NCBI RefSeq assembly: GCF_000499845.2
Contig: NC_023751.2
Coordinates: 37,808,309-37,872,308 of the forward strand
DNA length: 64,000 nucleotides
Source: Phaseolus vulgaris
Taxonomy: Eukaryota; Streptophyta; Magnoliopsida; Fabales; Fabaceae
Direction of reading: 5' to 3'
In this document: piece after piece, positions 11,197 through 23,221 of the stretch
Layout: every line of letters begins with the position of its first letter
How positions within the stretch are numbered: position 1 is the stretch's first letter
Notes under the pieces: model-generated
The model's database searches: none
The model's input: the letters and a program-made list of their open reading frames with translations, nothing else
What the model was told of the DNA's origin: nothing
Translations under genes and position numbers: made by a program

Positions 11197-13677
11197 ATGG
11201 AGATGGAGATGGAGATTGAAGCTGAGAAACAGCACAAGTTCGATGTGGACCTCGGCAACCTCATGGCTTTCGACTCCAATCACACCTTCCCCTCTCAACC
11301 ACCTCTTTCCAGGTACCAAGGTACCCACCTACCGTCTTCTTCCTCTTCTTTAGGGTTTTTCGTTTTTGACACTGTCTTTGCTTACGTTTATTCCACACAG
11401 GGAGCACCTCGTCAACCAGTGTTTACTGAAAGCCACTCACCTGGTTCAAGCTGTTGCAGATGCCCTCTTTACCTTACCATCAACGGAAGATGTAGATGGC
11501 CCCCTTGTCAACTTGCCTGCGCCACTCACTAAATTGCCAAGAGAAAAACATGTAATCCCACACTCCAATTTTTGTTCTTCTTAATTCAAAGGTTATATAA
11601 TTTATTGATTCTCACTTTTTTCCTTTAATGCTCGTGCCCCTAATCCTTATTCCTACTGTATTGCAACTTTATATATGCGTCTGCATTGCAATTATCTATG
11701 CAATTGTATTGGTTATATGATTCTAGGAAAATGATAGTTTGATAACCTTAAAGATGTATACAACTGATGAGTTTAGAAATAAATATATATAATAGAGGTA
11801 AGTTTGGAATTAAATGATATGAATAAGAAGTTTGGTTCTTTGTTTGTAGTGTTTTTTTTATGTCTAATCACTCAAATCACTGGCTCATCAATTTTTGTGA
11901 TGCTTTTTTCAGTTGCCAAAACCTAAGCCTCCTACTAAATGGGAAGTTTTTGCCAAAAAGAAAGGTTTGTCTATTCATGCTGCACATGTGACTCTCAAAT
12001 AATCTTAATGCTGGTTATACGGTCTGTGTTTGGCTTAGTGCTTCCTAATTTTTATTAGTTGAACTGATGTATTTTAACCTCTGTGTGTTATTTTGCAGGC
12101 ATACAGAATCGGAAGAAAGACAAGATTGTGTATGATGAACAATCCGGAACCTGGAAACGGAGATATGGGTATGATCGTGCAAATGATGAAGATGCTGTAC
12201 CTATCATCGAGGCAAAAGAAACTGATGGTATATGATCGAACATCCCTTTCCTGGATGTGATAATCTGGAAGTTAGAGAGTATTTATATGTCTATATTTCA
12301 AATCATATAGATGTTTATTTAGACCGTTTATGTTTAATGTTATTATTCTCTTGACTTTAACATTTTTATCTTTTCATGAATATAAACTTGTAATTAACGT
12401 TTTTTGGGTTTGTTTTTGTACACTGATCAGAGCTATATGTATGGCATGTTAGTAATGGTATTTTTATAACATTTTGTAGATCCAGCAGAGGATCCTTTTG
12501 CCAAAAGAAAAGAAAATAAGAAGAAAAGAATTGAAAAGCAAGATAAAAATCGACTACAGAACTTGAAAGAAGCTGCTAAATTCGGTGCTTTACCAAGGTT
12601 TGTAACATAATGTTCTTCAATTTACCTTGAAGATTTTGTAGCATGGGAATTCTATTTGTTAATGTTCATTATAGTATACATCATTGACTTATAGTTGTGT
12701 GCACAATTATTTCATGGATCATGGACCTTTGCCTTTTAATTTTCCATTTGAGTCAATTGTATCTCACCTTTGCTATTGGTGGCATCTCAATTTCATTTAA
12801 TGTCTGACTTTCGTACATGTTGTAATCTCCCCACCTTTGGGAGCAATTGAGTAATCTAGAGGCAACTGTCCTACCTTAAAAGTGTGCAACTTTCGACTAG
12901 TTTGTTGTAGAGTTTTGACCTGGTGTTTCTTGTTTTCCTTTAATATATATCTTTATTATTTTTCTCTCTGCTATTCATGATATTTTCTTGATTGTAATGA
13001 AATCTGAACAAATTATTATACAGCCATGTTCAGTTGGCAGCTACAGCTTTGCCTATAACAGGAACTCAGGCAGCACCCAAGAAAGTTACAAAGGATGAAC
13101 TAGGTAATGTAGCAGGAATTGCGGCAACTGCAACAGCCAGTGGTGGGAAATTTGACAAGAAATTGCCTGGTGAAAAGCCTGCAAAACATAAAGGAAAATA
13201 TCGGAAGGTTGTGCACTGTACACTAAGCATATATAACTGTTTCTCTTAGCCATGTAAATTGTTATGTGTAGAAACATCCATTTTTAACTAAACTGTCTTG
13301 TTAACTTCCATTGGTTTGTTTTCATCTAGTTCCTGCCAGTGGTGGAAGGAACCGGGATAGGATCACAAGAGAGAGAGCAAACTGAAAAAATATTGAACAA
13401 GATCATGTCCAAGAATTCTCATAACATACTGAACGTTGAAAAGGTACAGTAGATTCATTTAGTGACATGGATTTCAAATTTGCCCTGTTTTATTATTAAC
13501 CTTTCTTTCGTTAAAATCGTGCTCTCGGAATTCTAGGCCGTCACAATGCACAATGTGAAGAAAGAGAAGAAGCGAAGAAGCGATAAAGGGAAGGCTTCAC
13601 CAGCTGACAACAAATTGAAACCTGAGAAAAAGTCTTTTAAAAAGGGAAATTTCAAGAAAGGGAAGAAAGGGAAATAG
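11197..13677 (+). CDS. RRS1: Ribosome biogenesis regulatory protein, RRS1 family
   Basis: Nucleolar factor expected to help recruit the 5S RNP and process the large-subunit pre-rRNA. Eight exons: 11197-11312, 11401-11551, 11913-11964, 12099-12227, 12480-12597, 13024-13207, 13330-13443 and 13537-13677, with consistent phases, giving 334 residues. The first in-frame ATG is at 11197. Family blocks are in order: [12 protein letters not shown] near the N-terminus, [65 protein letters not shown]. The C-terminus is a Lys-rich tail with repeated KKGKKGK, typical of nucleolar proteins. This is the ribosome-biogenesis RRS1, unrelated to the disease-resistance gene of the same name. Confidence 0.93.
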
Positions 13678-13998
13678 TTTAGGTTTTATTTAAAACAAGT
13701 TTTGTAGAGTTCTTGGAAACTGTTTACTGGTTTTTAAGTTTTGTAGGCTAATTTCATCTATCTGTCCCTATCCTCTCTATTTTAAGTGACAAAAAGCTTT
13801 TAATTTATCAAACGAATAACATCGTCTATGGATAAAATAAAACATGTATGCATTATTTTAACTGTTATTATTTGTACAGTATAAAATTCAATATTTAGTG
13901 TAACTAACGAAATGCATAGAAGAAAACTTCTGTAAAAATATAATGTTTAAATTTGTAAAGTGATACTTCGGACATTGCCAGCTTCATTGTTTAAACAA
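13678..13998. other. Spacer after RRS1
   Basis: 3' UTR and AT-rich spacer between RRS1 and the repeated COG4-type 3' flank. Nothing else was recognised. Confidence 0.5.
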
Positions 13999-14302
13999 CA
14001 ATTTATTATCCAAATAAATGCAACATTATTCTGCAACGATAGTGAAATTCTTTACTGAACAAGCATGAACTACGTCTCAAAACTAATTTACAAAATAGAA
14101 AATGCAAAATTGGAAAGTGGCTATTCAGAAGAAAAACCATTTTACACTCTGTATATACGCGTATGCCTTTGAAGCTAACAATGCAAGTCGCATAATGAAA
14201 CTCTATGTTAATACCAAACACCAAAAGTAGTACAAATGAAGCCGTAATACTTATCAGATGAAAAATTAAAGAAAAAAGAAGAATGTGAAGAGACCATATA
14301 AA
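13999..14302 (-). repeat. Second copy of the COG4 3' flank, downstream of the PPR gene
   Basis: Homologous to 3531-3946 and in the same orientation, ending in the shared GAGACCATATAAA block. No COG4 coding sequence follows it. The bases 14303-14935 between this copy and the PPR stop codon show no open frame and are probably PPR 3' UTR. Confidence 0.8.
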
Positions 14303-14935
14303 ATTGTCGTGTTCTATATTACTACCAGCAATGTTAAATAGTTCACATGTGTACAACAAAATTTTCTTATTGATGGGAGTCAAACTTCATGGCAAGGTCT
14401 AATATATCAGTGCTGACTGACACAGGGAAATTTCTTGTTTTGGTATACTTCTATACACATATTCAAATCTGTAATGATTGGGTGGGGAGATTACTTATCT
14501 GAAAAGGATGAGATGAAAATGACAAGAATGTCTAAGTCAGTGAACAAGAATGTCTTAACCTAGTGAATCCATGTTGATCCGTTTCGGGCTTCTATGTTGA
14601 TTGTTGAATATTACAGAAAGTCACCAGCGTTCGTTTGAGCAGAACCCATCCCTCCTTTCTGGAGTTCCAAAGACTAGCCGAATTTATAATATCCCAGCTG
14701 TCCTCATATTAACCACTGTTATACTCTATTTTCCAGTCGAGTAGCATAATTATGATTGACATGCAAAAAACAACATCGTCACTTGAAAACCTTGGTTATC
14801 TGTTAAAAGCAAGCCAGATTCTTGGGCAATGGCATTTTTATGCAGGCTACACTCGTAGGAAAGCAACAAACATACCACAAAGATCCAACATGAATGACAG
14901 AAGCATGACTGTAAGTTGTAAGTCCTGCATAAGTT

Positions 14936-16312
14936 TTAGAATACTCTGGAGTTGGCTCGTATCTTCTTAATCAAGTAGTTCTCCAAACCAATGCCAGCAT
15001 CCACAATTCTAGTATGCCCTTTTATTTCAATCTTAAGAACTTCCTCCAAAGCACCACTGATTTTCCCACCATCATCAACTTCACATATTACAGGCATTAA
15101 GACCATCCAAGTATCCACATGAGGAGCTTCCCCATGTTCAAGAGACATAGTAAGAACTCCACAGGCATCCTCAGCCCTACCAACATTACAAAACCCCTTC
15201 ACCAAGGCGTGAACAACAGCAAAATGAGGAGAAAAACCTTTGCACAGCATCTCCTCGACATACTTGCGAGCCTCATCAAGCATTCCCATGTCACACAAGC
15301 CCCTCGCCAAAGTACGATAGGACACCAGATTAGGCAAGCACCCATTGGCCCGCATGTCCGCAATAACCTTGCAGGCATCGTGAGCACGCCCCTCTCTACA
15401 GAACCCCAATATAACAGTATTATAATGAACAATATCAGGATTGCACCCTTTGACCTTCATCCTACAGAGAAGCTTGTAAGCCTCCCTGAGCTTCTTCTTC
15501 CTACACAAACTGTTCAATAAAGTGGTGTAAGTCAAAGAATCCGGAACAAACCCTTTGTTGAGCATATCCTCCAACAGATCAACAGCACCATTCACCTGAC
15601 TCTTCCGACACAAGGCCTGCATCAAAATCCGGTAAGACTCTATATCCGGCACAACATCTCGTTTGAACATTTTGTTGAACAGTGAGTAGGCAATGCTAAT
15701 GTCCCCATTGAGACAGAACGCGCGCATGAGAATGTTGTAGGACTTGGTGTTGGGTTCCACCCCATACCTGTGAGCATCCTTGAAGAGAAGGAAGGCGGGG
15801 CGAATGTAATTGCGGTGGGAAACGAGGAGCTCAAGAATGCGGTTAAGGTGTTTGGGCAAAGGCTTGCAATCGAAGTGGAGAATGTTGTAGAAGGTTTTGA
15901 GGGCTTTTTCCGGCAAATCGGCTTCTGCGTAGACTCTGATCAAGTAAGTGAAGAGGGTGGGAGTGATGGGTTGAGAATCGGATCTGAGGCAGCGGAGGAG
16001 ATGGTCGATGAAAGAGAAGTTTTTGGAGCGACCCAACTTGAGGATGAGAATGAGATAGGTCGAGTAAGTGTGGCGGAAGTTAGGTTGGCGAGAGGCCACA
16101 TCGAAGATTTCTTTGGCCAGAAGAGGGTCTGATTGGGAAGCTATCAGCTTCTGAACTCGTGTTGGTGATCCGAAAGGGGTGTTCCCACTGTTGCTGTGAA
16201 AGCCTTGTTGTTGCTTTGGGTTTTGCAGGTAAAGGGGTGGTGATGGAAGGAAGAAGATGCAATTGGAAGCACCCGTGATTAGGGTTTTCGACCGAACAAA
16301 GATTCTCTGCAT
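14936..16312 (-). CDS. Pentatricopeptide repeat protein, P type, probably mitochondrial
   Basis: Sequence-specific organelle RNA-binding protein. Intronless, 458 residues from the ATG at 16310-16312. An upstream in-frame ATG at 16426 would add 38 residues including a Glu run read from a TTC microsatellite. The shorter form starts MQRIFVRSKTLITGAS, a good mitochondrial presequence, so it is preferred. About eight to ten tandem 35-residue PPR motifs are visible, e.g. NTKSYNILMRAFCLNGD, DIESYRILMQALCRKSQ, DSLTYTTLLNSLCRKKK, DIVHYNTVILGFCREGR and NLVSYRTLARGLCDMGM. No DYW or E extension, so a P-class role in RNA stability or processing is likely. It resembles Arabidopsis At4g01400, which neighbours COG4 there (from memory). 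Confidence 0.92.
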   Translation of the reverse strand: MQRIFVRSKTLITGASNCIFFLPSPPLYLQNPKQQQGFHSNSGNTPFGSPTRVQKLIASQSDPLLAKEIFDVASRQPNFRHTYSTYLILILKLGRSKNFSFIDHLLRCLRSDSQPITPTLFTYLIRVYAEADLPEKALKTFYNILHFDCKPLPKHLNRILELLVSHRNYIRPAFLLFKDAHRYGVEPNTKSYNILMRAFCLNGDISIAYSLFNKMFKRDVVPDIESYRILMQALCRKSQVNGAVDLLEDMLNKGFVPDSLTYTTLLNSLCRKKKLREAYKLLCRMKVKGCNPDIVHYNTVILGFCREGRAHDACKVIADMRANGCLPNLVSYRTLARGLCDMGMLDEARKYVEEMLCKGFSPHFAVVHALVKGFCNVGRAEDACGVLTMSLEHGEAPHVDTWMVLMPVICEVDDGGKISGALEEVLKIEIKGHTRIVDAGIGLENYLIKKIRANSRVF

Positions 16313-16558
16313 TTCTTCTTCTTCTTCTTCTTCTTGCTTCTGATGGCTGACGGAAGCAGGAATGAATATACCTAAGAATTCCACGTGTTGGTAACCAATA
16401 CCTCCCAAATGAGGACGACGTGGCATTTCTCGGAAGATGAATGAGGCACGTGTCTAATAACTAATGGTGGAGAATGGGACACGTCAGAAGGGGAAACAGA
16501 GGAAGTTGAGATCTGAGAGTGATTATGTATCTATGCATGTATGTGGCATGGCGTGAGA

Positions 16559-16567
16559 AGATATTTT
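16559..16567 (-). promoter_or_regulatory. Evening element
   Basis: The plus strand reads AGATATTTT, the complement of the evening element AAAATATCT, about 220 bases upstream of the PRR start. Evening elements are bound by CCA1, LHY and RVE-type MYB factors. Confidence 0.65.
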
Positions 16568-16672
16568 GTAGAATTTTCGCGGTTGTGAAGCAAAGTATTG
16601 AAGGCGGTTTGAAAATTCCGAAATTCTCTGTCTCTTTTTCTCTCTGCCTCCACTCAATTTAGCAGACTTTTT

Positions 16673-16681
16673 AGATATTTT
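16673..16681 (-). promoter_or_regulatory. Second evening element
   Basis: Another exact AGATATTTT on the plus strand, about 100 bases upstream of the PRR start codon. Two perfect copies in one 468-bp spacer suggest real clock control more strongly than one. Confidence 0.65.
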
Positions 16682-16754
16682 CACTGCCCAATTTAAGATT
16701 CAGCATCAGGTGTCTTCTTCTTACTTTTCTGGCGTCAAATTAGGGTTTTGATTA

Positions 16755-16778
16755 ATGCAGCAGAAGCAAATTGCTTGA
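16755..16778 (+). CDS. Seven-codon upstream open reading frame of the PRR gene
   Basis: ATG at 16755 reads MQQKQIA then TGA at 16776-16778. The stop ends two bases before the main PRR start at 16781, in a different frame. If the transcript begins upstream, as the promoter suggests, it could lower translation of the main frame or allow reinitiation. Confidence 0.35.
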   Translation: MQQKQIA

Positions 16779-16780
16779 GA

Positions 16781-19700
16781 ATGGGTGAAGTGGCGGGTGA
16801 GAAGTGTGTGATGCAGATGCAGGGGGAACAGAGCAACAATGCCTCCACGGTTCGGTGGGAACGTTTTCTGCCTCGGATGGTGCTTCGAGTGTTGCTTGTG
16901 GAAGCTGATGATTCTACTCGACAGATCATTGCTGCACTTCTCCGTAAATGCAGTTACAAAGGTTTTCTTTTTAAAAAAAATGTTGTTTAAATTATGTGTG
17001 AGAAAATGAAAACCCAAACCACCTCTGTTTCCTCTTTAAACGTGTTTAATGTGAACAAACTAACTCAAGTAGATATTTCAATAACTGGGGGTATCAATCT
17101 GGTTTGTTTCACTTACAACGTACTTGAACTAAATAATGGTTATTTATTTGTTTTAATTAAATATAAAGGGAATGATTTCATGCAAATGTGTACTTTTGTG
17201 GTGGGCACTGTGTAAGGTATTTCCTTCCACGGTAGTGTTTGAAATGGGAATTTTCCCTCAAGCTCAAAATGCTTATGAACTTCTTAATTGCAATTTTTAC
17301 ATGCAGTTTCCACAGTTTGTGATGGCTTAAAGGCATGGGAGACATTGAAGAACAAAGCATCTGACATAGATCTCATATTAACTGAAGTGGATTTGCCATC
17401 AATATCTGGATTTTCACTTCTTAGTTTAGTCATGGAGCATGAAGCTTGCAAAAACATTCCCGTCATAAGTATGAGTTGACTTGGTACTGTTAGTAGTTAG
17501 ATGTGGCTAATGGACTCAAATTTGTTCTCACCTTCTTATGATTTTGCAGTGATGTCTTCCCATGATTCAGTTAGCATGGCGTTCAGATGCATGTTAAAAG
17601 GTGCAGCTGATTTTCTTATAAAACCTGTTCGCAAGAATGAGCTGAGAAACTTGTGGCAGCATGTGTGGAGATGGCATGTTGTACGTCATATTCTTCAATT
17701 TTATTCTGGCAATTCTTTGATATTTCTTTTGTCTATTAGTGTGAACTTACTACTTTGACACCCTTGATAAAAAAATACACCCAATTTTTAACCCACTATA
17801 ATAGTATATATTAAGATTTGAAGTTAAAAAATAAAATAAATATGATTAAAATATTATTATTTTGAGTTGTCTTGGTGGCTGTCAAAATATCACCTCCCTA
17901 TTTACTTCCCATTTATTGCTTCAATTCATGTTTTCCATACATATAAGCAGGCCTCCTCAAAGTTTAACACTGTCACAGATTGAACTTGGTTTTGCTGCAG
18001 AAAATCATGCTGCAAGCAATGATTCTAGCGGTTCTGTGGCTTCGACACCAAAAAATAATGAATGCAGCGAGAAAACAAGTGAGGCTCAAGTAAGTTTTTC
18101 TCTCCCGGCCTCTAAACTCTCACTGAAATAACAACATGCTGCAATATGCCTGCAACAGATGTCAGTTTCTCAGATTTCTGTGTTAGGTGTGAAACAACAA
18201 TTAATTTTTAATTCTGCTAATTCAATTTCTGAAGTTTCATCTACACTTTCATTGCTTGGCATGATTAACACACAAAGACATAAACATTGAATCCCTTTTC
18301 CATTACATGTATGAAGCCACTCTTCTCCCAACTTGGGACATTTTCCTTTATAGGTTAGGTTGGTTTCATGATTTTATATAGAAACGACATGTTTTGCCAA
18401 CTCCTATGTAGAGAGAACTAGTACACCTCCATTTTTTTAAGCTGAGAGTACATTCATGGAAAATATGCAGGATATTTCACTGCTGAAGAGTTCTTCAAAT
18501 TTGAGCGATATTGGCACAGTTAAGCATGAAAACTCTACAAAATGTGAAAGGGAATCAGATGAGCATAATGACGAAGCTGGAGGTGTGCAAGTTTCCTTTA
18601 TTTTGTACTTTTGTTCAAATCTTTGGCCCTTATTTTGTTACTCAGTTACAGTTAGCATGTATTGCAGCCAAATCAATAGTTATATCAGAAGATGAAGGGT
18701 GCAACAAAACTTTTAAACCAACAGGCTTAAGGCTAGGTCAAGGCTATGATTTTGGTGAAATGGGAAATCAGGATGAAGTTCTAAGAATAGAGTTGAGCAA
18801 AGCCAATCCTGAGATTAATGTCGATATTCATGGATGCATTGATGAATTGGAAGGCCCTTCTACTGGGGCCATTGACTTGATTGGTACATTCAAGACACTT
18901 CCAAAGAGCACTGATGAAAATTGTAGTTTCAGTAGTGGTAACATTGCCAAGTTTGACTTTGATACACAATTGGAACTTTCTGTAAGAAGATATTTTCCTG
19001 GAAGCTCATACAAAGATGTATCTGAGGAAAGGCAAATATTGAACCATTCAAATGCTTCTGCCTTTTCTAGGTTAGTTCTCTACTTGTTTTGGACTTTAAT
19101 TCGTAATCAAGTACTAAAGATAGGAGTTGTACGAACCTTTCTTTGCTCTAACAATAACAAATTCAGCAAAATGAATTTTAACTTTCATTTATATAATTAT
19201 ACGTGTACTTTCTAGAGTCTTTCCCATTTTTGCTTATGTCACTCTACATGCCGGGTAATGGAGTTAAAAGTTTACCAACTGGCAAATTGATATGGACTAA
19301 AACCATTTTAAGAGCATGTATTTATGGTCTTCCGAAACACTAAGTGGTGGTAAATTTGTCCAAGCTTCTATATAGACACCAAATATATTGTTGTGTTTTA
19401 TCCTCAGTCATCAGCAATTTAAGTAATACTTCCCACCAAGCCTGAATTTTGGGGAGGTGGCGGGTGACCACTTGCCTACTACTTTTGTAGGTCAAGAAAT
19501 CAGTATCAATTATTGCTTTCCAAAGCATGTCTTCTATTGAACTTTCAAAATATAAAGAGAATTTTTTATGATGTGATAAAAAAAAAATTGCAGGTATGGT
19601 GGTAGTAAGTTGTTGCAGACCCTTTGTCCAACACCATCAACTATCTCTGCAAAATTAACAAACGGTAGTCATGATTCTCAGAAATCCCATAAGTTATCTG

Positions 19701-20670
19701 AAAACACATCAACTTCTGATCAATATGGTGCAGAAAATCAAATTAAGGAGAAAATTACCACTTCAGATATTGGTCAATCTGAACAAGTTGATCCAAATTT
19801 ACCAAACAGTCAACTTAGATTCTTTCCTGCTACAGGGGTGACTTATGATCACAAGTCTACTGGAAATGGAAATGTCTTCCCTTCTATGCTTTATTCTCAA
19901 TCAGTTGTCCATCCCATATGGACTCCAAAATCAGTGTTCCAGAAAGAGAGCTCTCCCTTTCCCTCAAGTACTTCCTCCCAGTCTAATCATCAATCTCCCA
20001 ACTCAAAACATCATCACTGGTCTGACGATGCAACCCATGCTTCTGATCAAAATGTAAATGACCAAAGCCATTTGGATTTTGAGACACAGGACTCTCCGAC
20101 TGCTAGTCAGAGTGCTGATACTGCTCTTTACCATGATACAACAAATCATAATTGTAGTGGCGTGTACAGAAGCATAGGCTGTAGAAGTGAAGGAAATGCT
20201 ACTTCGGCTAAGGTAGCCAAGGACAACAATGAAAGTTTCTTTGATATTGGTCACCTCGGTTATGATGGATTCATAGGGACAGATTCTCATCGCACCAGCC
20301 AACGAGAAGCAGCTCTAACAAAGTTTCGACTTAAGCGGAAAGACAGATGCTACGAGAAAAAGGTATTGCTGCCGTGCTATTACTGCTTCTGAAAAGAGCT
20401 ACTCTTGAAATATTTATGGTAAAGGAATTATCGGGGCCTCATGCAATTGCTTGCTGCCATGTATTTCTAAAATTATCAGACTTTAGGATTTGAAACTTAA
20501 ATTGTGATTGCTTTCTTGTCTAACGCAGCTGCTTATTGTTGAAATTTCTTGCTCAGGTCCGATATCAAAGCCGGAAGAGATTGGCAGAGCAGCGCCCTCG
20601 GGTGAAAGGGCAATTTGTTCGCCAAGTACACAGTGATCATCCAGTATCAGACCTGGGTGGTGATTCCTGA
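16781..20670 (+). CDS. PRR5: Two-component-like pseudo-response regulator of the circadian clock (PRR5/PRR9 clade)
   Basis: Transcriptional repressor of the plant clock. Exons chosen: 16781-16961, 17307-17468, 17550-17680, 17979-18089, 18447-18582, 18668-19070, 19594-20362 and 20557-20670, giving 668 residues in one frame. The pseudo-receiver domain (about residues 30-150) has [16 protein letters not shown], then [12 protein letters not shown], where Glu replaces the phospho-acceptor Asp, as in all PRRs, then [12 protein letters not shown] low-complexity middle contains AIDLIGTFK and NASAFSRY, features of the PRR5/PRR9 branch. The C-terminal CCT domain starts [20 protein letters not shown] and continues into the last exon ([17 protein letters not shown]). 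Exon 5's acceptor is the least certain: it was picked to keep phase, as the obvious poly-T AAG acceptor five bases upstream breaks the frame. PRR5 versus PRR9 is not settled. Confidence 0.9.
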
Positions 20671-23221
20671 AATTTTTTTATTATGGCTTCTTGAAATTAC
20701 CTTAATCGCTGAATTAAAATTTAACTTCCAAAGCTGATTTGCCTCTCTCGACAAGGATTAACTATAGGTATAGTGTGTCTGGTAAAATATGTTTCCTTTT
20801 AGCGTTGTTAGTATTTTCTTATGACTTGTCATATTGGTTGTCTCTTAGAATGTAGAATTGATTTGAAATTTTGATTTTACCTCGTGTATATGTTTCTGGA
20901 TTGAAAGCTAGTACAGGGTTATAGTTATATAGGCAGTAGTATGCTATAAGGGTTGAAATAGCTTCTATCCTGGCAAGCATCTATGGTTTGTTATCAAATG
21001 AAAACAATCTTTCTTTAATCTTTCCATTGATCATTTGAGCCCCCTTTAAGAATACTATAGTCTTGGTTGCTCAATCAACCAAATCCAGTCAACGTAGGTA
21101 CATTTTGAAATTCCTGCAATCACTGAAGACTCCTCCTCCCAAGTCCCCTTATGATTTGTAAAAGCACTTGGACCCCATTGTTCATGTATTTCACTTTTCT
21201 TTTCCTAATATTTTATGGGTCGAACCTAATACCAACTCCAAACTGACTTTTCTTTTCCTAATTCCTACTAATATATTATTTGTTCAGATTCTATTCTTAT
21301 GTTTTTAATTAATCCGAAATTTTAATGTGTAATACTATTAGACTTCATGCCTAGATAAAAAATATAGTAAGCAATTTTTTAACTATAGTTAAGATAGATT
21401 TTAATGTGATCTTATAATTTGGATAAATCAGTTTTGAAAGTCTTAATTAGGGCATTGAAATCATAAACAGTGTTAACATGTGTGATGTGTATAAATTGTA
21501 TGCGACTTGCATAGCAGTTGTGGGAAACACATCACATCATGCTGAGTTTGGTGTATGATCTTGCGAAGCATGGTCCAAACGGAACCGAACGTGTGTATAA
21601 CTGAAGAGAAAACACATAGTTCATTGCATGCACACACTGTTCATTTTTTAAGTCTAAGTTTATCCATATGTCGGTGAAAGGAGTCAAATTGAGCCACATC
21701 TCCTTTAGCTATTCCTTTCGGTTCTCCCCTCCTCTGCTTTTGTTCTCTTTTGGTTCTTCATTTATTTTTCTGAACAAAAACCAAAAGCACCACTACCTGA
21801 CCCCATGCTAAATTAAGAAAATGAAGGCGGTGAACTTTGTTGGTTCCACATTTATTTTTATCATACGTTTGACTATTGGTATATACTGATATATATGATA
21901 TAAGCAGCATGAGAGTTAATTGTGTAGCTTACCTATGAAGAAATTAAATGAGGCACTTGATTTAATTAAACATAGGGTTTACAGTACTTGCTGTATTCTA
22001 TTAGAAAATAATGTGGAATTGTGTGCTATTTAGGTTGAGAAAAATAGAATGAAAATTTAAAAGATATTTTATAAATTTGTTTGGTTTGGATAGAAAAAAG
22101 AGGTATACTATGATTAAAAATACTATTTTGCTGATAAAAGTGTATATTATAGTATTAAATCCTTTTAATCCATTATAAAAAACAAGAGTAGCACACTTTT
22201 CTTTTTATTCAATTAGAAAATCTACAACAATTCATTCATTCTGCTAAATCAACTGAATTAGACTTCCTTAATATAAATATCACTGTTTAATCACATGCTG
22301 TCATTACCTTTCATCACTGTGATGTGAAAGTAAATAAAATTAAGATCTACAGGCTTACTATTTTTTTACTAACTAATTTCTACCAAAAAACTTCTTATAT
22401 TCCCCAACTCCATCTTATATCTACTCTCTCCTCTCCATTTCTAGGACACCAAACATAACATTGAAATTTATTCCTTAATGACAACAATATTAAAGTTTTG
22501 GAGGTCTCACAGCAAAAAAAGAAATTATTTCCATGAATTTTATTTGCTTCCCACTTTTTATAATTCCAAACCTAATATAAATTCCAGTGCAAACTCTTTC
22601 TATTATTATTTTTGTGTATTCTCATTGTTAATTCATTCATCTTCCCATGACAGAAAAAGACAAGTGTAACCAGAAGAAGTGAAATGAGGGAGAAAAATGC
22701 ATATAAAGAGTTAGGAGTTTGGGTGAGGGGAAGTAAAAGACATTGCCAGCAAAAGAAGTGATGACTAATCAGAATCATAATGTACACTCACTGAGTTATA
22801 TTCTTAGCAAGAGATAGGCAAAGAAAAGTGAAAGGCATAACAAGTAAAGAAGAAGAAAAATTGGACTGAAAGAGATGTAAAAGCACTCCAATACCAAGTG
22901 ACCAATTCCAACTCTCCTTTGTGACTTCTGTGATCCATTACATTACTACAGCATCTTTCTTTTGGTGAGAGGTAGTTAAAAATAAGCAATTTTTGGATAA
23001 TGATTTACAGAACTTGATTCAAGTGTAGAAAGAGTGAGAGTTGCAAAAAATAAATAAAAATGAGACACAGACATAGACACGTTTATATATGAAAAAATGT
23101 GAAGTAAAAGCATGCAACAGTTTCCTCTTAGATTCTTCTCCTCTATTGACCTCTTATTTCTCTGTCTTTTTTCTCTTCTTCACTACCAAACTCCAAAGTC
23201 ACACACTGCAACACAGGGAAA
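20671..23221. other. Gene-free stretch between PRR and the NHL gene
   Basis: It begins with the PRR 3' UTR and ends with the promoter of the NHL gene, where TTTATATATG near 23081 could be a TATA box. No coding exon, RNA gene or clear transposon was recognised; the short open frames here lack domain signatures and plant codon patterns. Confidence 0.5.

Larger units (their letters stand above)
16313..16780. promoter_or_regulatory. Head-to-head promoter of the PPR and clock (PRR) genes
   Basis: This 468-bp spacer separates the two start codons. It carries G-boxes (CACGTG) at 16382-16387 and 16447-16452, an ACACGTCA element near 16480, and two evening elements listed separately. A TTC/GAA microsatellite lies at 16313-16336 next to the PPR start, and a CT-rich tract near 16627-16650. 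The motif set fits clock- and light-controlled transcription of the PRR gene; whether the PPR gene shares this is unknown. Confidence 0.7.

Noticed and set aside
11073..11584. Several overlapping frames at the start of RRS1
   Set aside because: Only the frame from 11197, spliced at 11312 and 11401, continues the RRS1 family sequence.
15119..16132. Plus-strand frames across the PPR gene
   Set aside because: They read the complement of a clearly coding PPR frame.
14936..16426. Longer PPR start at 16426
   Set aside because: It would add a Glu run from a microsatellite before the presequence-like MQRIF start; also it overlaps a G-box.
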